A DNA stretch of 64,000 bases from Thamnaconus septentrionalis (GCA_009823395.1 CM020520.1:3324501-3388500); one strand, 5' to 3'; counted from the stretch's first letter, positions 12,794 to 25,451 are shown. Notes: generated by a model from the letters alone, not told the origin. A program made the numbers and translations.

Positions 12794-14370
12794 CACCTTT
12801 TGTGTGGCGCCGCTCTTATATGCTGAGACCCTCCGCCTAGCCACACTGCCACACTCAAGCCCAGTGGCTGATCTGCTGTAGCTCCTCTTTCACTGAAAAA
12901 CAGTGGAGAAAAATCTCTTGGTGCATCATCTGCGTCATGAGAACGTTTTTTCTTTTTTTCTTTGTCTCGGTGCATCTGCTGCAGCTTCCTGTTGCTCACA
13001 GGAAAAGCCCTGAGCTCTTTGAATATAACACCGTCACACAAGACATGACTGGGGCTCAGCACGATCCAGACCCAGAGCACTTTGAACGTTCAGACTCGAA
13101 TAATCTAAATGTGAAAGGGTTGAAACTTTGATTCTGAGCTGTTCAGCCTGTTCAACAACTAAAAAAAATCCCTTCAAGAATGATAAAAAAAAACCCCAAA
13201 AGATAAAATGGGACCTCCAGTGAACAAACACATTCAATACATAAAGCAGCCGGTTTAAAATAGCGGCAGAGTCAATCGGCGCCCTCGTCAGACTTCCACG
13301 GCGGAAAACTGTTTACCGTGCCCCACTATGTCGGGCCGCGGCGACAAACAGCGGAGCCGCGGAGATCGATGAGAGGGAAGTCGATGAAGAGAGAGAGAGA
13401 GAGGCCAACATGTGCGCTCAATATGCACAGGGAGACTCTGAGGAGAGGCGCGTGTGTGTGCATATAGTCTGGGTGGGTTTGCGGGGCGATGGAGGGAGGC
13501 GCTCGGGTAAAACACTCCGGCAATTTTCATATTCGCGGCGCTCCCAAAATATTCCTCGGCATCGGCGCCGTGTTCAACGTTTCATGCCAACTGAGCCAGA
13601 ACATCGGTTAGCCACGCTCCGACTAAAGCAGCTCACATCATTTATCGACGCTGCGTACAGACTCCGGGCCGCCGCAGCCGCTTGCTGCGCGACCGGAGCC
13701 GGGAGACAGTGGGGCCGCAAACGTAGAGTGCTTGTTGCAGACGTCGCTTCGATGAGCTGAAGCAGCTGAAGCAGGCCGCCATACCTGTCGGCTCGCTCCT
13801 TGCTGATTGGCTGTGAGCTCAGGAAGTTTTCAAGTCTTGCACCGAAACTGTGATTTGAATTATGAATCGATTTAGAATTTTGCCTCTTTTTTGGTTTAAA
13901 TGGACAAAGTCAAGAAAACCAATTGACAAAAGGGTATAAAAGATTTAGACTTAAATCAATAACATTTCTGTCTTGGCACAAATGTAAGAAGCAGGGGTAT
14001 TTTTCTCTAAAGTCACTGAATATGTCCAGTGTGGCGTCGTGTCCTGATCTCTGAGGCACCGAGAGCAGCAACACTGACCTCATTTTGTCACCGTACCAGC
14101 AACTTTAAGTCTTGACTAGATACCGTATTTATTTCTAAAAATATAGTTGTTGTTTTTTTTTTCCCCTGCCCTCCCTCCACTCGTGTTCCAGGTGAGAGGT
14201 GCCGTTTGCCTTGTGAATGAGTCATGCGAACCCTCCGGAGCCTCGTGGCAGCCAATGAATGGCGATCTTCAGTAATCCAACACAAGCTTTTTATCCCTCC
14301 GAGGCTGCTGAAGGAAAAGAACACACCAAATCCTCTGGCTACTCCCCGCTGTCCTGTTCTCCCATTTCAG

Positions 14371-14373
<3 letters not shown>

Positions 14374-14402
<29 letters not shown>
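14374..14402 (+). repeat. (GT)14 microsatellite
   Basis: Pure GT run. An inverted AC tract follows at 14,499-14,517. Confidence 0.95.
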
Positions 14403-14498
14403 GAGAGTTTAGAATTATTCAGCAGGGTGTTTGTGAGCGCTATACGTGTAGTGGCTGTAGAAGGAGGAGGACATGGATTTTCTCTCTCTTTTTCTCGT

Positions 14499-14517
14499 AC
14501 ACACACACACACACACA
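14499..14517 (+). repeat. (AC)9 microsatellite
   Basis: Pure AC run that could pair with the GT run 96 bp upstream. Confidence 0.9.
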
Positions 14518-14737
14518 GACACACAACTAACTGCATCAAAAAAACAGTCAAAACAACTCAAAAATTGAGGCTCAGATATTGATTCTGTGCTTCTGGATTG
14601 GTGAGCGTGTCGTCGTCGAGGCGCCGGTTCACAGATTTTACTTTGGAAAAAAAAATAGTTCTGAGTCATCAAAGATGATACGTCGGCGACGGGACCAGGA
14701 AGCAATAGAAAGCCCAGTCAGCTGTGAAGCCGCCATT

Positions 14738-14749
14738 GAATCAGAATAT
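14738..14749. repeat. SINE target-site duplication, left copy
   Basis: GAATCAGAATAT, identical to 15,134-15,145 on the other side of the SINE. The base triplet before it (TTG against TTG plus G) also nearly matches. Confidence 0.8.
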
Positions 14750-15133
14750 TCATTCATTCATTCATTCATTCATCTTCTATGCCCGCTTATTCCAATTCAG
14801 GGTCACGGGGGTCTGCTGGAGCCTATCCCAGCTGTCTTAGGGCGAAGGCAGGGTGTCACCCTGGACAAGTCGCCAGTTCATCGCAGGGCCACATAGAAAC
14901 AAACAACCATTCACACTCACATGCACACCTACGGACAATTTAGAATGTTCAATTGACCTCACATGCATGTTTCTGGAGTGTGGGAGGAAGCCGGAGAACC
15001 CGGAGAGAACCCACGCAGACACGGGGAGAACATGCAAACTCCACACAGAAAGGTCCCAGGTCCGGGCCCCGGAATCGAACCCACGACCTTCTTGCTGTGA
15101 GGCGGCAGCGCTAACCACTGCGCCACCGTGTTG
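14750..15133 (-). mobile_element. tRNA-derived SINE with L2-type tail, full length
   Basis: Read on the minus strand the element opens with a tRNA-like head carrying a perfect pol III box A (TGGCGCAGTGG, 15,115-15,125) and box B (GGTTCGATTCC, 15,071-15,081) at tRNA-like spacing. The body is followed by a 3' part that matches L2-type LINE tails as I know them (GGATAGGCTCCAG at about 14,816-14,828) and ends in a (GAAT)n run. Flanking copies of GAATCAGAATAT (14,738-14,749 and 15,134-15,145) are a perfect 12-bp target-site duplication, so the insertion is complete and probably not ancient. It would have been mobilised in trans by an L2-clade reverse transcriptase that recognises the shared tail. 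Any apparent reading frame across it is spurious. Confidence 0.85.
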
Positions 15134-15145
15134 GAATCAGAATAT
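15134..15145. repeat. SINE target-site duplication, right copy
   Basis: GAATCAGAATAT, the partner of 14,738-14,749. It runs into an (AT)n stretch, so the exact right edge may be a base or two longer. Confidence 0.8.
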
Positions 15146-15814
15146 ATATATATATATATATTTCAAAAAGAGCTTCTGTTTCAACGCTCATTACGTGCCT
15201 GTCCTCCATTTAAGCACTGAATTTTTACATTTTTTTTTTTTTTATCTGACCCGTGATGACCTCCAACACTAAGGTGGCCGACGGGAGCTCTGCGAGTGAA
15301 GTTCCCCTGAACAGACGCCTCTTCTGCAGGCTTCAGCTGAGCTTGTGGAACCACAAACCAAAACATTCAGCTGCCGCTCAGATTGTTCATCGTGTCCGAC
15401 TGCACCCCATCTCATCGTGTCTCTGTTTGATCTAACGACCGGGGCAAAGCTTTCAGCACATCGCCACTCATCTAGACGCTGCAGCCCTTCTCTCAAGAAA
15501 TAAAAAAATAAAATAACTCATCAACAACTTGCTCCTCACGTCTGTCAGCCCTCGTTTGAATCCCGTTTCAATGAGGCAGGAAATCAACTCGTGCTCATTT
15601 GCATGAGCTGTCAGCGTCGCTGAGCGAGACGCTGGCTGGCTGGCTGGCTGGCTGGCTCTCCTGCCTGTGACGCCGAGGACAGGCGACACGGCGTGAAACA
15701 ATGAGCGTCCGCCGAGCCGCCCTGTCAGCCCCGCAGCACAGCCGCACACCTGACTGTAAATAGCAGCCACACAAAACAGGTGTTATGACCTGGACAGGTG
15801 TTTGTCGGCGAACC

Positions 15815-15842
15815 TGTGTGTGTGTGTGTGTGTGTGTGTGCG
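15815..15842 (+). repeat. (TG)13 microsatellite
   Basis: Pure TG run followed by CGTGGGTGTGTGTGCGTG, an imperfect continuation to about 15,860. Confidence 0.95.
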
Positions 15843-15971
15843 TGGGTGTGTGTGCGTGTTTGCGGGAGCATGTCTAACTCAATCAAAAGCTCCAGTAGCT
15901 CTTCAGGCAGAGCTGCTGTTGTTGAAATAACTGATTTACTGGAGCGATTAAATTCTTCCACCAGCGTATGC

Positions 15972-15973
<2 letters not shown>

Positions 15974-16022
<49 letters not shown>
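15974..16022 (+). repeat. (TG)24 microsatellite
   Basis: Pure TG run of 49 bp, the second TG tract within 160 bp and in the same orientation. Confidence 0.95.
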
Positions 16023-16023
<1 letters not shown>

Positions 16024-17144
16024 GCAGTTTTCCGAGGGTTCACTCAATCATCCATCACCTGCGACATCACACCCAACTCTGAGTGGATCTGACAGAGTTG
16101 GAGGGTGAAATGATGCATATTCACCCCCAATCGCCCCGTTTCCGAGGGTGTAAAATTCAGCTGTGGTGACGACTGAGGAAGAGGAGGAAGAATAGGAAGT
16201 GGCGGGGGGGGAGCTTTTCTAAACAATTGCAACATCAAATTCTGTGTCTCATTTTGACCACAATGCCATAAATAGTTGAGGTTGGGATTGATCTAAGCAT
16301 CAATCCTACAATGCATCCTGTTGGTGAAGTTTGATCGTTGTTGCTGAAGCTACAGACAGAATCTCTTTTAATGAGTCACGTTGCTCCATTTGCGAAATAA
16401 ACCAAATGGACCAATTTGCTTTTTTTTTTTCTTATTGCTAAATATGTTTTCCTGTGTCAGTTCAGGCCCAGTTTCCATCATCACACCCAGGAGACCCAAA
16501 CCAATTGCTCATTTTGTCGTGGATGTTGTTTGGTGAGGACTTTTAAATCCGACAGGGGAAAAGCAGGGAGAACAAAAAAAAATCGAATCATTAATATTCC
16601 TGCTGTTTCCAACAGCTCGGGTAATTTTGGCCCAGAGTGTTGTGTTGCCACTGAGGTTAGATTCCCTGTCTTCACTGACGTACCTGGGACACAAAAAAGA
16701 CGGACAAAGCAAATCGTTTACTTTCTAGCAAGAGTCCAAACCAAGAAGCGCTGCTACATCACTGCTCACTTATTCACCGGCAGACAAAAGTGAAGGCGCC
16801 AGACTACTGGACATACAGTAAACTCAGTGCCCGCCTCTAAATATGCGTGAAAGCGGCCGTGCGTGTGATATTTCCACGCTCCTCTCCTCGGGCGAGGCTT
16901 GTCTGCGATTGGTCCTGAGTGGATTAAGAGGCGTCGGAGACGTGGGGCCTGGTGAATGGTGGCGATGGCGGCGGCGCTCCAGGCGCAGTCCCACCTGATA
17001 AAGCCGTCTCTCCGACGCGGAGTGGAGTGGAGCAGAGAGGGAGAGAGAGATAGTGGAGGGGGGTGAGAGTGAGCGGTGCCGAGAGGGGGATTAAGATGAA
17101 GAAGTGAGACGAAGACGGACAGCGGGAGACGTGAAGAGCTAAAC

Positions 17145-17281
<137 letters not shown>

Positions 17282-18785
17282 GGGACGGGAGGGAAGTCCA
17301 CCGGCTGAACTCCTGCTTCCTCCTCCCTATTGTCCCCCCCCCCCAATCTTAGCTTCGTTCAGTTGCTGTTTTGTCCTTGCGGTGCGTTAGCTTAGCGCCG
17401 CAGCTGCAGGCTGGCTCTGTGGCGACTCTGAACACGCAGGGCGACTCTGCCGGCCCTCCAGCCTGGATCTCCGATGAGCATCCACACTTTTCCACCGAGG
17501 CCCTGCAACTTTTTTTTTTTTTTTTTTCTTTGCGATTTAAGCATCGAAGCATCGCAACGTGGGAGGAGAAATGAAAAAAAAATCGGCCTTCCTGCAGCGG
17601 AACGTTCCGAGCCGGAGCCTCCCTTTGACCTCCGTCCGACTCCCGCTCAAGCTCGACTGCAACATTCCATCCTTCCGCCACCTCTGTGTAAACACACATT
17701 TTCTTTGGAGGGGCTATTTTGGAAAAAAACCGTCAAACATGGAAGAGTCAACTGAGTCCGTCCCTGTGCATTACTCATCCCGCCCACCAGCAGCGCTCCT
17801 CAGAATTGGAAGTGTGTTCCGCGAGGCAGGCCGGAGCTCATGCTGGGGTCCAGGCTGTGGACGTCGTGGATGGACTTGATTCCCATCTGTCATCTCTATG
17901 TATAACGCGGCTGCGTTCCGCCCACAGCTCCAGTCGGGAGCGCGCTCACTGGCGAGTGTCTTTTATTTTATTTTTTCCTTTGCATGCTATGTGCTCGTGA
18001 CATGCTCACGTGCTGCTGGGACCAGTAATTGAACTCCTTTATTGCAATGTGTCTTGCTCTCTAAGCCGGAAAGTATTTTTCTAAGTTTGCTGCTTCCTTA
18101 GCGCCGTGTGCCGAGGGAGTAATCAGTTTTCAGATCAGCATGCAAATTGAATCGCACGCCGTGAATAAATGTGTTTGCTCTTTGTTTGCTTTTTCTACTC
18201 CAATGATTTAATATTTTTGCCATTACCGCCTTCACCTGTTCGCCTCGTAAAAAAGATAGCGTGACGCAGGGCCGTCACCAGCGGAGCCCAAAAAGACTCC
18301 TCGATTTAATAACCAAACGCTTTTAATTACAGGTTGGAGGAATATTTTTGCCTGATCGGATCAGAGCGCCGTCACTTTAGCCGAGGAAGAGAGAAAAAGC
18401 CTTTGTTTGCCTTTACGTTATTTTGTGGTTCGTCAACATATTTATTGGGAAAAGGGAAAAGATGGCGTTGTGTCTCTATTTCAAACTGAATGGAAGTGGT
18501 TTTTATTCAGATTTTTTCTTTTTTTTTCTTTTTTAAAGATAAGCAACAAGTGAAGTCTACAGCCAGAGCAATCTGAAGGCTAGGGGTTAGCACGTGTTTG
18601 CATATGTTGCGTCAAACGTCAGCACACAGTGTGCAAAGACATTTCAGAAGATCATTTTCAAAGGTCAAAATCGTCTGTAAGTGAAATCGGTCCAATTAGC
18701 CCAGAGTTATTCTCGCCCTCCCCCACCTCCCACCTCTTGGATGACATCACTGTGGGACTTGAAGAGCCAGACTGTGGTTGTTTAT

Positions 18786-18798
18786 TGCGCCCCCTGAG
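18786..18798 (-). promoter_or_regulatory. CTCF-like site, reverse
   Basis: GCGCCCCCTGAG on plus, so CTCAGGGGGCGC on minus. The AGGGGGCGC core is perfect but the upstream CCA part is poor. Confidence 0.35.
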
Positions 18799-19925
18799 CT
18801 CAGTGAGAACGTTGCAGCTCCGCTGTGATTCTTGACCCCTGACGGAGGAAACGTCACGCCGGGCGGCGCCACAGCATGAGCTGCGACCTCGTAAAGATGC
18901 GGTGGGGGGGGGTCGCGGGGACTCCCCTCCCCCTCCCAACACCCTCTGACAGCCAATCCTCCCTTTACGATCTCACCGGAAAACCCTCCAATCCAACCTC
19001 CCGCTGCAAGATGAGTTTTTTTTGGGAGGGTGGATAAAAGTGTGCAGCTTGTTGCTCGCCAACTCGTGAAATGTGTTTGCTTGGCTTCAACTGCCGCCTC
19101 TGTGTTTACTTGCGGGAAAAAACACCACCTGGCTGCCGCTTGACGCTGCATCACCTGCCGCTGAATGGGCAGCGGTGGAGGTCGGCGGTGGTGGAGGTGG
19201 TGGGGAGGGGGGGGGGTCTCGCTACGGCTGAGGGGAAAATGCCGTCCTGCTCTCTGACATGTGGACTTGTGTCTCTTTTTTTTTTTTTTTTTTTTCACGT
19301 CAGTCAGTCAGTCAGTCAGTCAGACTTTCCCTCCCTGCACTTCTCCCGGTCAGGGATTCGCACAAATCTCCCTGTTCTGTACTGCGTCTGTGGACAACAG
19401 ACGAGGCCGCTGCCGCCGCCTCCTATAAGCTGCTGATGTTTTGGCGGCACGTCGAGCAGCGGAATCCTTCAGAAGATTTACCTCTCTCCCTCGCCCCCTT
19501 TTTTTTTGAAGGCTTACCGTGGTGGCGGCTTCAGCCACGGCTCTTTGGGTGACTGCGAGTCTCTGCCACACTTCTTGTTTTCAAATCAGCTTCGCTCAGA
19601 ATCTCTTCTCTCCCCTGGTTAAAGCATCCGCTGCAGCACGTCTGTTTTGAAAAGAAAAAAAAATCACTCCTTCTGGGTTTTTCTGTATTTCTGCATCCAG
19701 GAACTGATATATTTTTTTTGTTTGTTTGTTTTTTTTTACAATACTGGGAGTGAGCTTTTTTTTTTAATTGCTGTCATCACAGTAGCAGGCGCCTGGCCAG
19801 CTGAGAGACGAACCGTTCCACTGACAACATGCTTCAGATCCTTCTGAGGAGAAAGGTTAAACAGCACCGGCACGGAACTGGAATATTTGCAAATTGTCTA
19901 CCTGTCTAAGTGGAGTCCCCTGAGC

Positions 19926-19929
19926 TGTG

Positions 19930-19986
<57 letters not shown>

Positions 19987-19987
19987 G
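19926..19987 (+). repeat. (TG)n microsatellite
   Basis: TG run of about 60 bp with single CG interruptions near both ends. Confidence 0.95.
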
Positions 19988-20771
19988 CTCGTGAGACGCC
20001 CTGCAGAAGCAGCACAGGGGGAATCTAAACGCATCAGGCCAGATCTCAGGCGGGGCCGAATCAATGAGCGCTGCCACTTTTTTCAGAGACAATAAAATGA
20101 AGCCGCTGTCTCAATTGCCTGGAAACTACTTAGAAATTTTCACTTCGATTTATTCGCGGAGAGTCGGGCCACATCAGGGCTAACTGCCAGGAGCCGGGAC
20201 AGCTGCGAGACGGCGACGTCGTCTTATGACTCCATCTTTTCGGAGCGATGAATAAATGTCGACGCCGGTGGAGGAATAATTCAGGGGTTATTAAAGAGCC
20301 GGTGTACACTTCTTCCAGGCGGCCCGTATGGAGCACAAGGACACGTTTGTAAATATGAAAGGTGACTGTGTTTTTCTGTGAGCCAAAATACAATTGACAA
20401 TGCTCCTATTGGAAAACAAGGCAGTTTCAGGCAAATTCCTCGGCCGTGTGAAACGTTGAAACAGGTGCTTCCCTCCGCTGGCGACGAGTTTGAAGCTGAA
20501 CGGTTTTGGCGATTGGGTCGAGTCATCGCTCTCTTCTTCCTCCTCTTTTTTTCTTTTTGTTTTTTTTTTGGGGTCCCTTTAGCTGATGGATGGAAATGAT
20601 GAAAGTTCTGAATCTCCACGCGGTGCCACAACTCGCCTTCACTTCCTGCTGGCCGCCGCTGAGATTCTCCCAGCAGCTGTTCCCTGTGACTCATTTCCAC
20701 ACAAACTATTTGAACTATTGTCTGTCCTCCTCTTGTTAGCGGCCACAGCGTGCAAGGGAGTCGAGAAAAAA

Positions 20772-20807
20772 AACACACACACACACACACACATACACAC
20801 ACACACA
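20772..20807 (+). repeat. (CA)n microsatellite
   Basis: CA run with one TA interruption, preceded by an A-run. Confidence 0.95.
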
Positions 20808-20989
20808 TGAAAAACCCCAGCCTTGTCCCCATTTGTCCACACGCTTGGCCACATTAAAATCAGCCGTCGCTCTTTCCATTTTTTTGTCCCCCCTCAAGCC
20901 ATTAAACTGTTTTTCCGACCCTAACCTATGTGTCCTCCCTGTGATGTATGTGTGTACGTGTTGTTCCACCGCTGATTTGCCACGTTGTT

Positions 20990-21140
20990 TGTAATGAGAG
21001 GCCGCGCGTCGAGGCAGACAGACAGCTCTGTTTCACTAACAGGCCCAGCGGTAACAAGCACTATGCTAATCACAGCCCTAATGAAAGCATAACTCTGGGC
21101 CCCATTCGCCGGGAGAATAAATGCCTTCATTTAACTCAGC
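20990..21140. other. Candidate conserved noncoding island
   Basis: Moderate GC, no simple repeats, and several homeodomain cores (GTAATGAG, GCTAATCACA, CTAATGAAAG, CATTTAAC) in 120 bp around 21,060-21,130. The look is that of deeply conserved developmental enhancers; no alignment was done. Confidence 0.3.
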
Positions 21141-22534
21141 ATGGGGGCTCCGGCGCTGGGAAAATGCAGTTTTTAAATACACAAGCCGCGCGGCACAGCT
21201 TGGTTTTTCTCACCCGGGAGAGACAATTTCCTGCGATTGTCAGCGAGAAAGGTGAAACGCCGCGGCCGCATCGGAAAGAGTGCACAAACTGATTTTTTTC
21301 CCCCTGTGAGCGAAAGCGTGCCAGGCGGGCCGACGGAAGGGAAACCCTTTGCAGACGCGACGCAGCGGCTTCCTGTCACATTTCAAACACCTGGCGGGTT
21401 TTTTTCTTCTTTTTTTGAGGTTCCTCTCGCCGCTAATCCCTCCCTCGACGGCTCGCCGCTCTCGCTCACATCACTGGAGCGGCGCGCCGCCGAGCCGACT
21501 GCGGGAGAGACGGCTTCTCCAGATACCTTTTTGTGCTCCTGTTTGATTTCCGGATGATAGGCGCGTCTTATCTCTCGCCCGCTCAGACACTCACCCTCGC
21601 TGCGTGCGCCGCCGTGTGTCGTACAGTGGAGTATCGGCGACGGGGGTGCAAAGAGACAAAGATTCCCGCCGCGAGATGCAGATCTGATCGTCGCTCCCTG
21701 GAGCGATAAGCCTGCTGAATGGCTTTCGGGGGGCGAGGAGTCTGTGGCGGGTGCACACCAGTGGCTGGGAGCACGTGTGGCTTCCCAGTCTCACTCTCCG
21801 GATAAGCCTTATTCCATCTGAGTAACCTCTAATTAAATGAAAGCAATACTTAATGAATGTGGAAGCTCGAGCGGCGGCGGCGCTAGTGTCGTGAGACAGG
21901 TTGATTTCTGTTTCCGTTTCTTTCCACCCCCGACATCGAGCACAGCCATGCATTCACCTGCTGAGACTCAGCCAGGATGACTTGGGAGGATTTTCAGTCT
22001 CAACTTCTAGGTAGGAGAAGAAGCTGAGAGCCACTGCTGTGCAGGGAAGTTTGTAATTATGTGCAAAATGAATACGTGATTATCAGGTCGTAATGGGAAG
22101 GAAAATGGCAAAGTAAAGGTTAATATGAATTTCAATGGTGCAAATATCGAAAATGGTGGGTGTGACACAAACTGCACACCAATCTTGAGGTGCACTTATG
22201 CAGAGAACGAATTTTCAAAAGCTGAGATGAAGCAACAGCATTAGCAAGCCAGCTAATGTTGGTATCCATGAGCTGAGCTGACACGCCCCCTCGCCACCGC
22301 AGCACCTTTCAGTCAAGCGTCGACGTGCAGTTTGCCTTCATGCCCTGTTAAATTGTCTTCATCTTCTCTGTTCAAGACGAGGTGCACGCTGAAAAAAACC
22401 CGATGTCGCCGCTCTCGGCGAGTTGCAGGAAAGCGGGAGCGTGTGCAATTTGGGACGACGCTGCACAATTTGGAGATTAGTGCGGCGTGCAATCAGCGCA
22501 GAGTGCACTCAAGGAAGGATCCAATTGGAAGCCA

Positions 22535-22680
22535 GCTAATGACTCTATAAGTTTTATAGGAGAGTTGAGTCGGATGATTAGGATGGCGGAGAGAGGAATT
22601 CCCACGTTTCGCAGCCAAATTATTTCCTTGCCCGCCCAAAATACACAGCCGATCGATCCCAATTTTAGCCGGCGGGAGAG
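22535..22680. other. Candidate conserved noncoding island
   Basis: Contains CTAATGAC, the CTATAA/TTATAG inverted pair, GATGATTAGG and AAATTATTTCC in repeat-free sequence. Confidence 0.25.
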
Positions 22681-24213
22681 TAATGGGGCACAAAAGAGAG
22701 TTCAGTTTCTGATTAACTTGCAGCCGGAGAGGAAGCCTGTGTGAAGAAGACCGGGGCTGAGGGAGGAAGGCTTTGACCGACTGAAATCCTGCAAACTACA
22801 GCTGCTGGGGGTCTTTCCTCTGCAGCAGCAGCAACCAATCAGTGGACGAGCGCAGCAGCTCCAGGTTAGTTTCAGATCTATGTTGCATCTACGTGCGTCG
22901 CAGGAGACTTCATCCATCACACACCCTGCCCCAGTTTGAACTCCAAACCGCACCTCTCTGAGGTTGACCTCACTTCCTCTTGTTGCCGACGGCAGCATTG
23001 TGGCGAATGCGAGTCCTCGCTCCACTCCGCCCCGCAGCATCTGATTGGCTGTCGTGGTGCCGCTCTGTTTCGCTCCCCACCGCAGTGCGAGTCGAAAAGA
23101 AAAGCGGGTGCTTTGCAAGCAAATGTTTTAAAATCAATTAGAATCAAATCATCATGAGTGAGGAGTCTTTCAGACCGACTCGTCGGTCTGAAAACATTCC
23201 CACATTGTCTCGTCTGTTTGTGGCACTCGTGTAAAAGGCCAAGCATGCCAGTGATGAATGGCACGCTATTCAAAAAGCCGCCGCTTTGTGGGGAAACTTG
23301 TTTGTTGTTGCTCTACTTTGAAATAGAACATCAATCATGTGGGGAGTGAAAGGGATTTACACAAGCACAAGTCTTAATCTAATGGTCTGCCGCACAGGGC
23401 GATGAAGAAATCGCAATGAAAAAGAAGAGAGGGAGAGAGAGAGAGAGTGAGGGGGAGAAAACAAATTCGACAAAGTCAATTGTCAAAACATTTTTCCTTC
23501 TTCGTCTTCTTGTGGCGCCGCCGTCGCTCACGTGTCTCCGCCGGCGGCGGACGGCAGCCAAATGTAAATGCGGGGAAGCGGCGGGCGAGGAGGAAAGCCA
23601 AGAAACTGCAGAGGATAAAAAGTATGTAAACTCTTTCAACCATCCAAATTAGAGTTTTTTTCCTTTCTTTTTATCGGATCAAAGGCGCCGGGGCTTTCAC
23701 AGCGCCACGCGCTCGCAGCTTCTTCTTTCTCCCCCCCCCCGCACAACGCACCACCCGCCGTGTTTATGGCGCGCCTCGCAGCGGTTATGTGCTAATGCCA
23801 AATGAGCAGAGGGGAAGGGAGGAGGGCATAAAGGGAAGGAATTAAGCAAGGCTGGGAGGGAGGATATCAGAGGAGTGATAAGTGGAAATAATTCCCTCCT
23901 CTGCAGCGCCGCGCCGGCTGACGATGTCAAACTAATTGTCTGTGTGGCTTTAACAATCAAAGGAACTTTTATTCCCCCCCCCCCCCAAAAGCCTCAAAGG
24001 AATTCAGGGGGAAGTGCAGAAGAAGTTGGAACCCTCCCCACAGCCCTTTCTCCACCCCCCCCCCCTTGTTATTTAACAGAGCAGAATTGGCGCCGACCCA
24101 TAGAGTGAGAGTTCTGCACCCTGATCAATACATTATTTATCGCACCTGGCCTGGTAAAATATATTCCACCCTGCTGAAGGATGAACGGGCAACTTCACTT
24201 TCAGCATCAAGTT

Positions 24214-24262
24214 GAGGAGGAGGAGGAGGAGGAGGAGGAGGAGGAGGAGGAGGAGGAGGAGG
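24214..24262 (+). repeat. (GAG)16 trinucleotide tract
   Basis: Pure GAG run, 49 bp, polypurine. Confidence 0.95.
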
Positions 24263-24395
24263 TCATTGTTCTTTTTGGGGGTTTTTCCTGTGTTTCCTCC
24301 TTCCTGCCAGGAGACACTGAGACATAACAAAAACATTGTGGCCGTGACTTTGTGACCAACGTGAGGGCGAAAATTCAGGGTCAGTCGCTGCAGGG

Positions 24396-24416
24396 TTCAG
24401 CACCACGGTCAGTTCC
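24396..24416 (+). promoter_or_regulatory. REST/NRSF (RE1) site, one mismatch
   Basis: Left half TTCAGCACC and right half GGTCAG sit at canonical RE1 spacing (two bases between). The only departure from the core is T for A/C in GGTCAG. RE1 sites recruit the REST repressor and mark neuronal genes or their deserts. Confidence 0.5.
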
Positions 24417-24456
24417 TCTTCTTTTGTGGAGATCCCCCTCCCGAACCTCTGTCTGT

Positions 24457-24458
<2 letters not shown>

Positions 24459-24528
<70 letters not shown>
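24459..24528 (+). repeat. (CA)35 microsatellite
   Basis: The longest pure CA run in the window, 70 bp. Confidence 0.95.
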
Positions 24529-24531
<3 letters not shown>

Positions 24532-25404
24532 CCTCTCAGTCAACAAAATAAAGCCGTGTACTTCCTGTTGTAGGGGAGCGAGCTCGGACTGTTGACCTAT
24601 AGCCACAACAGGCCTTGAGGGGAGCTGTGATCGCTTTTGCTCTTTGAAGGTTGGACTCCGTCTTGATTATACAGCAGGAGGCATTTCACTTCTGTGTAAG
24701 GAGAAGCAGTGGGGGAGGGACACACACATGCAGGCACACGCACACCCCTGGGTTAGTCTCCCATGTGCAAGTGAAAGGCAGCTGAAACCTGTTGGCTGAT
24801 AGTTGCTTCCTGAAGCTTTAAAAGCTGCGGTTTTCGGAATACACCAAAGCTGACCGGGATCCCAGCAGAACAAAGCGATACCGTCAAAACCAAAACAAAG
24901 GTGGATCTAAAGGGGGAAAAAACCCAGCAATTTCATCCCAACTGATCTGAACTGCTGCAGAATGTTCGGACTTCCTCACCATCACTTTCGAGAGACCAAG
25001 ATCTCCAATTTTCCAGCGTGGTGGCTGGTGTGGGTCAGTGTCCGACTGCGTGTGCATTTTATTTGCTCAGGCAGGTGTGAACATCCATGCCACCCCCTGT
25101 GTGTGTGTGTGTGTGAGTGAGTGTGTGCGTGTGTGTATCGGTTGCAAAGCCAGTGGATTGCGAGTCTATTCTTGGCGGGCCAGTGTGTCAGGCGTCTGAG
25201 ATCGGCAGTGACAGCTCACCTGCGGTGCATAGGGCAGCGCTGGCCTGCAGGCAAGACGAGGGGTGAGGAGGGGCCGAAGGAGGAGGGGGAAGCAGAGGGG
25301 GGGTGGAGGGGAGAGGGGGCTGGTGGCCGTGACACAAACCCAGCATGACTCGCCCGCACAGACACACACAGCGGGGGTTAACGCGATCACATTACTTACT
25401 GCAC

Positions 25405-25451
25405 GGAGGAGGAGGAGGAGGAGGAGGAGGAGGAGGAGGAGGAGGAGGAGG
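25405..25451 (+). repeat. (GGA)n trinucleotide tract
   Basis: GGA run followed by G-rich polypurine to about 25,470. With the GAG tract at 24,214 and the CA run at 24,459 it makes a repeat cluster within 1.3 kb. Confidence 0.95.

Larger units (their letters stand above)
8945..14735. other. Noncoding background
   Basis: Contains a 193-codon plus-strand frame at 9,820-10,401 without a recognisable domain, the MITE-like hairpin and the E-box cluster. Sequence at 13.3-13.8 kb is GC-rich and CpG-bearing but shows no exon. Confidence 0.55.

Noticed and set aside
15071..15125. Free-standing tRNA gene
   Set aside because: Boxes A and B are perfect but the sequence continues into a SINE body with L2-type tail and target duplication.
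18747..19298. 183-codon minus-strand frame
   Set aside because: Begins in a poly-A/Lys run and is Pro/His low complexity; no domain.
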